A program made the position numbers and the translations under genes. This document shows, in pieces, positions 24,297 to 31,829 of a DNA stretch of 33,493 bases (position 1 is the first letter of the stretch; each line of letters begins with the position of its first letter). The DNA is taken from assembly GCA_016199245.1 (NCBI GenBank), contig JACQHC010000083.1:1-33493 (forward strand), read 5' to 3'. The notes below the pieces were generated by a model. It was not told the origin of the DNA. It made no database searches and worked only from the letters and a program-made list of their open reading frames with translations. Origin of the DNA: Gemmatimonadota bacterium (GTDB lineage: Bacteria > Gemmatimonadota > Gemmatimonadetes > Gemmatimonadales > GWC2-71-9).

Positions 24297-24800
24297 TCAC
24301 CCCCCAGAGACCGCGGCGCCGGGCCGCCGGCTCCCGCGCAGGGCGGAGGCAGCGGACCGGACAGCGGCCACGATGTTCTGGTAGCCCGTGCACCGGCACA
24401 CGTTGCCCTCCAGGGCGTGCCGGATCTCGTCCTCGGTCGGATCGGGGTTGTCCCGCAATAGCTCCACGGTCGTCATCACAAACCCCGGTGTGCAGAAGCC
24501 GCATTGCAGCCCGTGCTTTTCCCAGAAGGCCTGTTGTACCGGGTGAAGCGTGCCGTCCCTCGCCAGGCCCTCAATGGTAGTGATCTTGTGACCTTCTGCC
24601 TGCACGGCGAGCACGGAGCAGCTCTTCACCGCGCGTCCGTCCAGCAGCACCGTACAGGCGCCACATTGACTGGTATCGCACCCGACCTGGGTGCCAGTGA
24701 GATTCAGCTCGTCCCGCAACATGTGGACGAGCAACGTGCGCGGCTCTGCCTGCGCCTTCAGCGCCTGGCCGTTCACGTTGAGTGTGATGGTCTGTGTCAT
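24297..24800 (-). CDS. coxS: Molybdenum hydroxylase 2Fe-2S (small) subunit, CoxS-like
   Basis: Encodes 167 residues from the ATG at 24800, with GGGAGG about 10 nt upstream. The N-terminal plant-type 2Fe-2S cluster is held by Cys41, Cys46, Cys49 and Cys61 (GCDTSQCGACTVLLDG). The C-terminal all-helical domain binds a second cluster with Cys100, Cys103, Cys135 and Cys137 (CGFCTPGF and CRCTGY). All eight ligands are present. It relays electrons from the Mo centre in CoxL to FAD in CoxM. First gene of the minus-strand operon coxS-L-M-G-D-E-xdhC-mocA; the kinase gene diverges 132 bp away. Confidence 0.95.
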   Translation of the reverse strand: MTQTITLNVNGQALKAQAEPRTLLVHMLRDELNLTGTQVGCDTSQCGACTVLLDGRAVKSCSVLAVQAEGHKITTIEGLARDGTLHPVQQAFWEKHGLQCGFCTPGFVMTTVELLRDNPDPTEDEIRHALEGNVCRCTGYQNIVAAVRSAASALRGSRRPGAAVSGG

Positions 24801-24920
24801 CGTGCAGGAACCTCCCAAGCCTGGTGCGCGTTTCCATGGGATAACCGGGTTGGGACGAGCGTCGTTAATATGCCCGCAGGCACCGTAGCCGCCAGGCCGA
24901 GCCAGGCCTCCGCGGCGCGC

Positions 24921-24935
24921 TATTATTCCGGTGTG
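24921..24935 (+). promoter_or_regulatory. Possible -10 element giving a leaderless kinase mRNA
   Basis: TATTAT (24921-24926) is followed after 6 nt by the GTG at 24933, which lacks a ribosome-binding site. Transcription starting at the GTG would give a leaderless mRNA. No recognisable -35. Confidence 0.35.
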
Positions 24936-27173
24936 ACCGACCTATCCGCCCGCCTCAATGCGGGCCTCGCCGGCCGTTACACGATTGAGCGCGAGCTAGG
25001 GCGCGGTGGTATGGCTGTCGTGTACCTCGCGCGTGAGCTCCGCCACGACCGTCAGGTTGCGCTCAAGGTGCTACGGCCAGAACTCCAGGGGCCCGGCGCC
25101 GAACCGGACCGGTTCCTCCGCGAGATCCGCATGTCGGCGGGCCTCACGCATCCGCACATCCTGCCGCTCCATGACTCAGGGGAATGCGACGGCTTGTTGT
25201 ACTACGTCATGCCCCTGGTCGGAGCATCGCTCAGGCAGCGGCTGCGCGAGGAGCAGCGCCTGCCCGTCGCGGGGCCGGTGCGCATCGCGCGCACCGTGGC
25301 GGCGGCGATCGACTACGCGCACCGGCACGGTGTGGTACACCGGGACCTCAAGCCTGAGAACATCCTGCTCCACGACGGCCAACCGTTGGTAGCCGACTTC
25401 GGGGTCGCAAAGGCGCTGACGGCCTGTTGCGATGAGCTGACGCTGCGGGGCATGGCGATCGGCACGCCCGCCTACATGAGCCCGGAGCAGGCGACGGGCG
25501 ACGGCTCCGTGGACCAACGGAGCGACATCTACAGCCTGGGATGCATGTTGTTCGAGATGCTGTGCGGGCACCCACCGTTCTCGGGCGAGACGTCCGTCTC
25601 CGTGATGGCCCAGCAGGCGGTCAAGACGCCACCAGCCGTTCGGATGCTGCGGGCCGACGTCCCAGGTGGCGTTGCCGAGGCCGTCGCACGCGCGCTCGCC
25701 AAGGATCCGGCCCATCGCTACGCCACGGCGCTCGACTTCGCCGCCGCGCTCGAGTCGGGCCTGGCGGCGACGCCGGCCGCCTCCGCGACCGCCCGACGAC
25801 AGATGATCGCCGTGCTCCCGTTCGTGAACGCGAGTCCCGATCCGGACGCCGAATACCTGAGCGACGGGATCACCGATGAGCTGATCAATGCCCTCGCCCG
25901 GCTCGAGGGGCTGCAGGTTACCTCCCGCACCTCGGCGTTCGCGTTCAAGGGGAAGCAACTGGACGTCCGCTCCATCGGGGCGCAACTCAACGCCTCGGCC
26001 GTCCTCGAGGGCACCGTGCGGAAGGCCGGCAGCCGCTTGCGCGTCACGGCACAACTGTCGAGCACAGCCGACGGCACCCTGCTCTGCTCCCACCGCTTCG
26101 ACCGCGAACTAAAAGACGTGTTCGCCATTCAGGACGAGATTGCGCAGACAATGGTGAGTACCCTGAAGAAGGTGCTTCTCGCCGACACGGGACCCGTGGC
26201 GCCGCCGCGCTACACCCAGAACGAGCGGGCGTACCACCTTTACCTGCGCGGCCGGCATCACTGGAATCGGCGGAACCGCGAGGGCGTCGCCGAAGCGATT
26301 CGTTACTTCGAAGAGACGATTGCAGCCGATCCGTCCTACGCGCCCGCCTTCACCGGACTCGCGGATTCGTACGCGCTCGAGCTGGACTACCGCAGCGCGC
26401 CCGTAGCGGAAGGGATGGAGCGCGCCAAGCAGCAGGCGCGCCGGGCGCTCGAGTTGGACGAGACGCTGGCAGAGGCACACACCTCGCTCGGCTGGGTCAC
26501 GTTCATCTACGATTGGGACTGGGAAGCCGCGGGCAGCGAGTTCCGCCGGGCCATCGAGTTGAACCCGAGTTATGCCACGGCTCATCAGTGGTACGCATTC
26601 CTGCATGCCGCGCACGGCCGGTTCGACGAGGCGGTGGGAGAAGTCCTGCTGGCGGCGGACCTGGACCCGATGTCCGCGTCCATCCGCCGCAGTGTGGGAT
26701 GGGCGTTGTACTACGCCCGGCGCGCCGATCAGGCGCTCGATCACCTGCGGCGCGCGGCAACCATGGATCCCACGTCCGGCGAGACGTTCCGGATTCTGGG
26801 CCTGGTGCACCTGCTCCTCGGCAATGACACGCAAGCCGAGGCGGCGTTTCGCGAGGCGATTCCGTTGTCCGGGCACGCCGATTACGCCGTGGCCGGCCTG
26901 GCGCACCTCGACGCGCGCCGCGGTCGCACTACCGCGGCGCGAGAGGCGCTCGAGACTCTCCGCCGCGAAGCCGAGACGAGGTACGTCTCCCCCGTCGCGT
27001 TCGCAACGATTCACGCGGGGCTCAGCGACGCCGACGCCACATTCCATGCGCTGGAACAATGCTATCGGGAGCGCCGCGGCTGGATGGCGTATCTCAAGGT
27101 CCAACCCGTGCTGGATCCGCTGAGGAACGATCCCCGGTTCGCGCCGTGGCTGCGACGAATGAGGCTCGATTGA
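24933..27173 (+). CDS. Ser/Thr protein kinase with TolB-like region and TPR repeats
   Basis: Encodes 746 residues from the GTG at 24933 (MTDLSARLNAGLAGRYTIERE is the usual kinase N-terminus); an ATG at 24870 in frame is possible but less likely. Kinase domain about 16-275: GRGGMAVVYLA glycine loop, VALKVL with Lys45, HRDLKPEN (Asp138), DFGVAK (Asp155) and GTPAYMSPEQ, so it should be active. A TolB/FlgO-like segment follows (about 291-410; MIAVLPFVNASPDPDAEYLS, GITDELINALARLEGLQV, DEIAQTMV), then four or more TPR units (about 430-740; RHHWNRRNREGVAEAIRYFE, AFTGLADSYALEL, AHTSLGWVTF, TFRILGLVHLLLGN). Unusually, there is no transmembrane helix between kinase and TolB region, so it looks cytoplasmic. 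Targets unknown. It diverges from the cox-type operon, which may be coincidence. Confidence 0.93.
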   Translation: MTDLSARLNAGLAGRYTIERELGRGGMAVVYLARELRHDRQVALKVLRPELQGPGAEPDRFLREIRMSAGLTHPHILPLHDSGECDGLLYYVMPLVGASLRQRLREEQRLPVAGPVRIARTVAAAIDYAHRHGVVHRDLKPENILLHDGQPLVADFGVAKALTACCDELTLRGMAIGTPAYMSPEQATGDGSVDQRSDIYSLGCMLFEMLCGHPPFSGETSVSVMAQQAVKTPPAVRMLRADVPGGVAEAVARALAKDPAHRYATALDFAAALESGLAATPAASATARRQMIAVLPFVNASPDPDAEYLSDGITDELINALARLEGLQVTSRTSAFAFKGKQLDVRSIGAQLNASAVLEGTVRKAGSRLRVTAQLSSTADGTLLCSHRFDRELKDVFAIQDEIAQTMVSTLKKVLLADTGPVAPPRYTQNERAYHLYLRGRHHWNRRNREGVAEAIRYFEETIAADPSYAPAFTGLADSYALELDYRSAPVAEGMERAKQQARRALELDETLAEAHTSLGWVTFIYDWDWEAAGSEFRRAIELNPSYATAHQWYAFLHAAHGRFDEAVGEVLLAADLDPMSASIRRSVGWALYYARRADQALDHLRRAATMDPTSGETFRILGLVHLLLGNDTQAEAAFREAIPLSGHADYAVAGLAHLDARRGRTTAAREALETLRREAETRYVSPVAFATIHAGLSDADATFHALEQCYRERRGWMAYLKVQPVLDPLRNDPRFAPWLRRMRLD

Positions 27174-27214
27174 CCGGACCGGCGGCGACCCAACCGCTGA
27201 AAGCCGGCGCCGGT

Positions 27215-27252
27215 TTGAACCCGCGAACGACCGCCGCTAGGTTCGTGTCATG
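27215..27252 (+). promoter_or_regulatory. Sigma70-like promoter placing the start site on the ATG
   Basis: TTGAAC (27215-27220), a 17-bp spacer, then TAGGTT (27238-27243), and 6 nt later the ATG of the 27250 gene. The predicted transcription start coincides with the A of the ATG, so the mRNA would have no leader. Spacing is ideal; the -10 matches consensus at 3 of 6 bases, including the first two and the last. Confidence 0.6.
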
Positions 27253-27579
27253 ACGCCACCAGACGAATCATCCGGCCAGCGCCGCAGTAGCCAGCCCCTG
27301 CTCGACGCGCTGGGCAAGCTCATCGTTGAGGGCAAGGACGCCGCGACTTATCTCTGGCAGGTCCCGGACGACGCGGCCACGCGCGGCCGCGTGCAGCAGA
27401 TCCTCGAAGACGTCCGCGAGCAGTCCGCCAAGAAGGGGCGGCGCGAGATGCCGAAGCTGTGCGAGGAATTGCTCACGGCTCTGCGCGCAACACCCAGCCC
27501 GCAACAGATGGACATCCTCCAGGACGGGTTCGACCGTCTGTACAAGCTGTGGGAAGCGGCGAAGACGGGGCTGGGGTAA
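27250..27579 (+). CDS. Helical protein of unknown function (109 aa)
   Basis: Encodes 109 residues, mostly helical and charged, with no signal peptide or membrane span. The segment MPKLCEELLTALRATPSPQQ followed by MDILQDGFDRLYKLWEAAKTG resembles helices of small signalling or histidine-phosphotransfer-like domains in amphipathicity, but there is no conserved His, so this is not a claim of function. The start ATG lies directly downstream of a well-spaced promoter with no ribosome-binding site. It stands 21 nt upstream of the OsmC-like gene, so a short operon with the OsmC-like protein and methyltransferase is likely. Confidence 0.7.
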   Translation: MTPPDESSGQRRSSQPLLDALGKLIVEGKDAATYLWQVPDDAATRGRVQQILEDVREQSAKKGRREMPKLCEELLTALRATPSPQQMDILQDGFDRLYKLWEAAKTGLG

Positions 27580-27600
27580 CCCTCATGAGGACCTATTCCA

Positions 27601-28122
27601 ATGGATGATCTCAAGGCCATCAAGGCCGCGCTCGAGCGCAACGTGAAGGCCGTCTCGCTGCGACCGGCCATGGGGCAGGGCACCGCCGTGACGCGAGCGC
27701 GGCTCCGGCCCGGGCTTGCGTGCGACGTCGAAGAGGGCGCCTGGCGGTTCACCGTGGGGATGTCCCAGAAGTACGGCGGCTCGAACGCGGGCCCGAACCC
27801 AGGCGTATACGGTCGCGCCGCGCTGGGCTCCTGTCTGGCCATCGGCTACGCGATGTGGGCCGCCCGGCTCGGCGTCCCAATTGACGCCCTCGAGGTCGAG
27901 GTACAGGCGGACTCCGACGTGCGGGGCGAGCTTGGCGCGTCGGATGACGTCCCGCCGGGGTATCTCGCGGTGCGCTACGTCGTGCGCGTGGAAAGCTCGG
28001 CTCCGGAGGCCGACGTCCAGCGCGTGATCGACATCGGCGACCGCCACAGCTCCTGGCTCGACGACTTCACGCGGGCAATTCCGGTCCGCCGCGACGTGCA
28101 GGTCACGGCTCCTCGGGGCTAG
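27601..28122 (+). CDS. OsmC-like protein
   Basis: Encodes 173 residues; starts at the ATG at 27601. The OsmC/Ohr fold is suggested by the core WRFTVGMSQKYGGSNAGPNP, then YGRAALGSCLAIGYAMWAAR with the redox Cys78 on the central helix, and the final RHSSWLDDFTRA. Classical Ohr/OsmC peroxiredoxins have a second Cys near the last segment; here that region is HSS without Cys, as in the OsmC subfamilies lacking the resolving cysteine. Cys41 is present but in a different place. A thiol peroxidase or acyl-binding role is uncertain. The methyltransferase gene begins 3 nt after its stop. Confidence 0.85.
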   Translation: MDDLKAIKAALERNVKAVSLRPAMGQGTAVTRARLRPGLACDVEEGAWRFTVGMSQKYGGSNAGPNPGVYGRAALGSCLAIGYAMWAARLGVPIDALEVEVQADSDVRGELGASDDVPPGYLAVRYVVRVESSAPEADVQRVIDIGDRHSSWLDDFTRAIPVRRDVQVTAPRG

Positions 28123-28125
28123 GGC

Positions 28126-28950
28126 GTGGACCCGCGGCTCCAGCGCCGCGTTCAGCGGTACGGCTGGGACAAGGCCGCCGCGTACTACGAGCAGTACTGG
28201 TCGCGCCAGCTCGAGCCGGCCCAGACGCTGATGCTCCGTCTGGCACGGCTTCAACCCGGCGAGCGCGTGCTGGATGTGGCCTGCGGAACGGGACTGGTCA
28301 CCTTCAGGGCGGCCGAGGCCGTCGGGCCGGGCGGGGCGGTTGTTGGCACGGATATCTCCGACTCCATGGTCACGCGCCTGCGCGAATCGGCCCGGGAGCG
28401 CGGGGCACCGAACGTCACCGCCAAGCGGATGGACGCCGAAGACCTCCGCCTTCCCGACGCGCGGTTCGACGTCGCACTCTGCGCCCTCGGCCTGATGTAT
28501 TTCCCCGACCCGCAGAAGTCCGTTCGGGAAATGCTGCGGGTGCTGAAGCCCGGCGGGCGGCTGGCAGTCGCGGTCTGGGGAGCCCGGAGCAAGTGCGGCT
28601 GGGCGGAGATCTTTCCCATCGTGGATCGGCGCGTGGAGTCCGAAGTCTGCCCGCTGTTCTTCCAGCTCGGCACCGGCGAGGCGCTGCGGCTCACGCTGGA
28701 GGCGGCCGGGTGCACAGACGTGATGAGCGAGCGGATCTCCACGACGTTGCGCTACGAATCGGCGGATGATGCCGTGGGCGCCGCATTTGCCGGCGGCCCG
28801 GTGGCGTTGGCCTACTCGCGCTTCGGCGACCAGGTGCGAGACGCGGCGCACGCGGAGTACCTGGCCTCCATCGAGACGTTCGGCAAGCCGGATGGTCGGT
28901 ACGACATCCCCGGGGAGTTCATCGCGGCCGTGGCCCGTAAATCAGGGTAA
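28126..28950 (+). CDS. SAM-dependent methyltransferase, UbiE-like class I
   Basis: Encodes 274 residues from the GTG at 28126. The Rossmann-fold SAM-binding motifs are clear: VLDVACGTGLVTFRAA (motif I), VVGTDISDSMV (motif II acid), MDAEDLRLPDARFDVALCAL (motif III) and EMLRVLKPGGRLAVAVWG (post-motif). It looks most like the UbiE/Coq5-type group that acts on small molecules. Substrate not readable from sequence; a peroxide-defence or lipid link via the OsmC-like neighbour is speculation. It follows the OsmC-like gene by 3 nt and probably shares its mRNA. Confidence 0.88.
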   Translation: MDPRLQRRVQRYGWDKAAAYYEQYWSRQLEPAQTLMLRLARLQPGERVLDVACGTGLVTFRAAEAVGPGGAVVGTDISDSMVTRLRESARERGAPNVTAKRMDAEDLRLPDARFDVALCALGLMYFPDPQKSVREMLRVLKPGGRLAVAVWGARSKCGWAEIFPIVDRRVESEVCPLFFQLGTGEALRLTLEAAGCTDVMSERISTTLRYESADDAVGAAFAGGPVALAYSRFGDQVRDAAHAEYLASIETFGKPDGRYDIPGEFIAAVARKSG

Positions 28951-29023
28951 ACCAACGCCGCGCTAGAGACCAAGCTCCCAGTCGGGTATCTTACAGCGGT
29001 CCCCACACGTTCAAGAGGTACGC

Positions 29024-30043
29024 TTGACGCAGTCACTACCGCCGATCCCGGACGCACGCACGCTGATGGCGATCCTGAACCGTTACCGCACACCCTCGCT
29101 CCGTCGCAGCCTGTTTCAGCTGTTAACCACGGCCGGGTTGTTCACCGCCGGGTGGATCGCTGTCCTGCTGGCGATGCGCGTTGGCCTGTGGGCCGGCCTG
29201 CTCGTCGCCATTCCGACAGGGGGCCTCACCATCCGGCTGTTCATCATCCAGCACGACTGCGGGCACGGTTCCTTCTTTCGCCCCCGGTGGGCTAACGATC
29301 TTGTGGGGTTCGCGATCGGCGTCGTGACGCTCATGCCCTACGGCTACTGGCGGCGCACCCACGCCATCCATCACAAGACCTCGGGCGACCTCGACTACCG
29401 CGGGTTCGGTGACATCGACACGTTGACGGTGCACGAGTACTTCAGTCGTTCGCGACTTGGCAGGTTGGCGTATCGCCTGTACCGCAATCCGGTCGTGCTG
29501 CTCGGGCTCGGCCCCGCCTACCAGTTCGTCTTGAAGCACCGACTCCCGCTCGATGCCCCCCTGGCCTGGAAGCGCGAATGGACGAGCGTGCTGCTCACCA
29601 ATCTCGCGCTGCTCACGGTCGTGCTCGCCGCCTGGAGCACGATCGGGCTGACGTCGTTCCTCATGGTGCAACTCCCCATCACGCTGATCGCGGGGAGCAT
29701 CGGCGTGTTCCTGTTCTACGTCCAGCACCAGTTCGAGGACACCTACTGGCGTAACCACCCCGAGTGGGATTTCCACGCGGCGGGGCTACAGGGCAGCTCG
29801 CTGCTCGCCCTGCCGAAGGTCCTCCAGTGGTTCACGGCCAACATCGGCTTTCATCACATCCACCACGTGAACGCGAGCATCCCCAACTACCGTCTGCCGG
29901 AGTGTTACGCCAAGGAGCCGGTGTTCCAACACGTGACCAGGATCACGCTATGGGACGGCCTCAAGTGCCTCAGGCTCGCGTTGTGGGACGAGCAACAGCG
30001 GAAGCTGGTGAGTTTTCGGGAGGCGCGACACCGGAAGGCGTGA
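29024..30043 (+). CDS. Membrane fatty acid desaturase
   Basis: Encodes 339 residues from a TTG at 29024 with AAGAGG 5 nt upstream. The three histidine boxes of acyl-lipid desaturases are present: HDCGH (77-81), HAIHH (113-117) and HHIHH (277-281), which bind the di-iron centre. Four or more hydrophobic spans surround them (LFTAGWIAVLLAMRV, LLVAIPTGGLTIRLF, VLLTNLALLTVVLAAW, LPITLIAGSIGVFLFYV). The form HDCGH and C-terminal HHIHH fit the omega-6/Delta12-type desaturases of bacteria. It introduces double bonds into membrane acyl chains, using ferredoxin or a cytochrome as electron source. Temperature control is common for this family but not shown here. Ends 9 nt before the convergent small lipoprotein gene. 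Confidence 0.93.
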   Translation: MTQSLPPIPDARTLMAILNRYRTPSLRRSLFQLLTTAGLFTAGWIAVLLAMRVGLWAGLLVAIPTGGLTIRLFIIQHDCGHGSFFRPRWANDLVGFAIGVVTLMPYGYWRRTHAIHHKTSGDLDYRGFGDIDTLTVHEYFSRSRLGRLAYRLYRNPVVLLGLGPAYQFVLKHRLPLDAPLAWKREWTSVLLTNLALLTVVLAAWSTIGLTSFLMVQLPITLIAGSIGVFLFYVQHQFEDTYWRNHPEWDFHAAGLQGSSLLALPKVLQWFTANIGFHHIHHVNASIPNYRLPECYAKEPVFQHVTRITLWDGLKCLRLALWDEQQRKLVSFREARHRKA

Positions 30044-30052
30044 GGGGGGTAG

Positions 30053-30358
30053 TCAGAGGGGCTTGATCTCCCCGGACTCAACGACATCTACAAGGTAGCC
30101 CTCGAACGCCGGCGGGATCTGCGCCGCGAGCGCCCGCGTCCGTTTCACCACGTACACCTTGATACACGGCTTGTCATCGCACAGGCCAATGGCGACTCCC
30201 GTGACCCCGGGCAGGCGCATCACGCTCTCGGTCAGTTGAGCCTGAGCCTGTTCGATCGACATCGCCTGCTTCTCCGGAGCTTCGTCGGTGGCCTCGCACG
30301 CCACCATGACGCCAATGAAAACGGCGGCGCGAACCGACCGCCACGCCGCCGCCGTCAT
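30053..30358 (-). CDS. Small lipoprotein equal to the N-terminal domain of the adjacent protease
   Basis: Encodes 101 residues. A lipoprotein signal (VRAAVFIGVMVAC, Cys21) leads to a single domain: MSIEQAQAQLTESVMRLPGV, TGVAIGLCDDKPCIKVYVV, PAFEGYLVDVVESGEIKPL. The same pattern occurs in the serine protease directly upstream (VVGTAVGLDVAGNPVIKVYL, LEGFRLVPEVTGPI): V-G-x-A-x-GL, P-x-IKVY, EG and V-x-G-x-I in equal spacing. So this is a stand-alone copy of the protease's N-terminal region. Two Cys in GLCDDKPC are unique to this copy. It begins 18 nt after the protease stop and is probably co-transcribed. A role as pro-domain or inhibitor in trans is possible but unproven. Confidence 0.8.
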   Translation of the reverse strand: MTAAAWRSVRAAVFIGVMVACEATDEAPEKQAMSIEQAQAQLTESVMRLPGVTGVAIGLCDDKPCIKVYVVKRTRALAAQIPPAFEGYLVDVVESGEIKPL

Positions 30359-30376
30359 CGCATCGCTACCGACTGG

Positions 30377-31438
30377 CTAATTGCCGTCCACGGTGACGCC
30401 GAAACGTGTCAGAACTGCATTGATTGGGTTTGCAATGGTGTACCCGCCGCCACCGGCGAAGAGCAGCGCCACCGGTCTCCGGGCGTCGGTCCCGCTCTGC
30501 ACCACGATCAGGGACCCGGAATCGCCGCCGGCCGAGAAGCCGCCGCCCACGATGACCACCTGACCCACGAACCGCGCGACGCCCGGGGTGCCGTAATTCA
30601 CGTTCACGGTCGCGTTCACCGCGTCCACACGACCCTTGGTCTGTCCTGTGGTGCGGCCGTACTTCATCACGCGCAACCCCGGGACGGCCCCAACGGTCGT
30701 CGCCCGCGGCGTGCCGTATCCGTCGGCCGGTGTGGCGTTGCCGAGCAGCGACGTGCTGGAGCGCGCAATCGCCGCGTCGATCACGTTGTTGGCGCCACCG
30801 CTGAACATGATCGGCTCGAAATCGTCGAGCGTCCCGATCGCATCCGCGGGATCCTGACCGCCGTCGTACGGGCCGGGCTGGAGCACGTTATCACCGAGCG
30901 GGGCGGCGTTGGTGTTGGCGTACACGTGATTGTTGGACAGCGCGAAGAAATTCGTGCCGTCCGTGACGCGTGCTCCGATCGTCCCGGCCGTGATGTCCGG
31001 ATGACCCGTTGACACGCCGATCGGTACGGGGCGCGGGAATCTGGCGGTTCGATCCACTGGCGGTGCCCGCGGGCGAGCCTGGGCCCCCTGCGCCATGGAG
31101 CTCAGCGCGTAGATCGGACCCGTGACCTCTGGGACTAGGCGGAAGCCCTCGAGCTGACCCGGCAGCCCCCGGGCTTCGCCGCGCGCCAGGTAGACCTTGA
31201 TCACAGGGTTGCCGGCGACGTCGAGCCCGACTGCCGTGCCCACCACGTCGGCGTCGGCCATGACGGCCGGAGTGTGCCGCTCCTGCACCTGCATGGCCCG
31301 CTCCAGGCCCTGTTGCTGACCGAGCGACAGCTCCGCCGCGCCCGTGATGTCTGGACTGTCACTCGCGCAACCGTATGCCACCGCCGCGAGAAGCGCGGCG
31401 CCAAGCGCAGCTCGGGCGCGCGTGTAAAGACGACGCAT
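30377..31438 (-). CDS. Lipoprotein serine protease, chymotrypsin-like fold
   Basis: Encodes 353 residues from the ATG at 31438, with GGAGG 5 nt upstream; the open frame beyond is not used. The signal ends in a lipobox (AAVAYGC). An N-terminal domain (about 60-110; VGTAVGLDVAGNPVIKVYL) precedes the protease domain, with His in FALSNNHVYANTNA, Asp in NNVIDAAIAR and Ser in SAGGDSGSLIVV. The set and the phrase DNVLQPGPYDGGQDP match a known family of trypsin-fold proteases found in bacteria and archaea, usually secreted. It is probably exposed on the outer surface or in the periplasm. The following gene is a copy of its N-terminal domain. Substrate unknown. Confidence 0.85.
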   Translation of the reverse strand: MRRLYTRARAALGAALLAAVAYGCASDSPDITGAAELSLGQQQGLERAMQVQERHTPAVMADADVVGTAVGLDVAGNPVIKVYLARGEARGLPGQLEGFRLVPEVTGPIYALSSMAQGAQARPRAPPVDRTARFPRPVPIGVSTGHPDITAGTIGARVTDGTNFFALSNNHVYANTNAAPLGDNVLQPGPYDGGQDPADAIGTLDDFEPIMFSGGANNVIDAAIARSSTSLLGNATPADGYGTPRATTVGAVPGLRVMKYGRTTGQTKGRVDAVNATVNVNYGTPGVARFVGQVVIVGGGFSAGGDSGSLIVVQSGTDARRPVALLFAGGGGYTIANPINAVLTRFGVTVDGN

Positions 31439-31568
31439 TGAACCTCCGGCTCGTACCGATGGAGAAACGGGGGATTCAACAATGCGAGCGGCTTGACCGG
31501 CGCGCAAGGCCACCTCCAACAGGCCGAACGCGACGGGCGCCTGTGTGACGCCGGTCACAGCCCGGCCG

Positions 31569-31802
31569 CTAGTCCTTGAACGGGGAAGGCTTCCCGCGCG
31601 GTCGCGCCGGCTGCGCGACTGAGAGCAACCGCTCCAGCTCCTCCACGCTCATTTCGAAGGGATCGCTCTCATACCCAGGAGCGGCGCCGGTGCGAGGCGG
31701 CTGCGGGTTGTCGCCGACCGGCGAGAACTCCCACTCCGACCGGCTGTGGGCGCGGACTTCCCATGCGTGACCCTGGCGATCCACAAAGCGGCGATAGCCC
31801 AC
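31569..31802 (-). CDS. Small protein of unknown function (77 aa)
   Basis: Encodes 77 residues from a GTG at 31802 with GGAG 5 nt upstream. It starts MGYRRFVDRQGHAWEVRAHS and has a short beta-like N-terminal part (WEVRAHSRSEWEFSPV), a proline-rich middle and an acidic helix (FEMSVEELERLLSVAQ). No signal peptide or membrane span. Similar short proteins occur in Gemmatimonadota-type genomes (recollection only); no function known to me. It starts 27 nt after the stop of the histidine phosphatase gene on the same strand, so they may be co-transcribed. Confidence 0.7.
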   Translation of the reverse strand: MGYRRFVDRQGHAWEVRAHSRSEWEFSPVGDNPQPPRTGAAPGYESDPFEMSVEELERLLSVAQPARPRGKPSPFKD

Positions 31803-31829
31803 GGTGTCTCCTACGCTGGCCCTGCGCTC

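Noticed and set aside
27583-28851. A 422-residue minus-strand open frame across the OsmC-like and methyltransferase genes
   Set aside because: Both plus-strand genes have clear family motifs and good spacing; the antisense frame has none.
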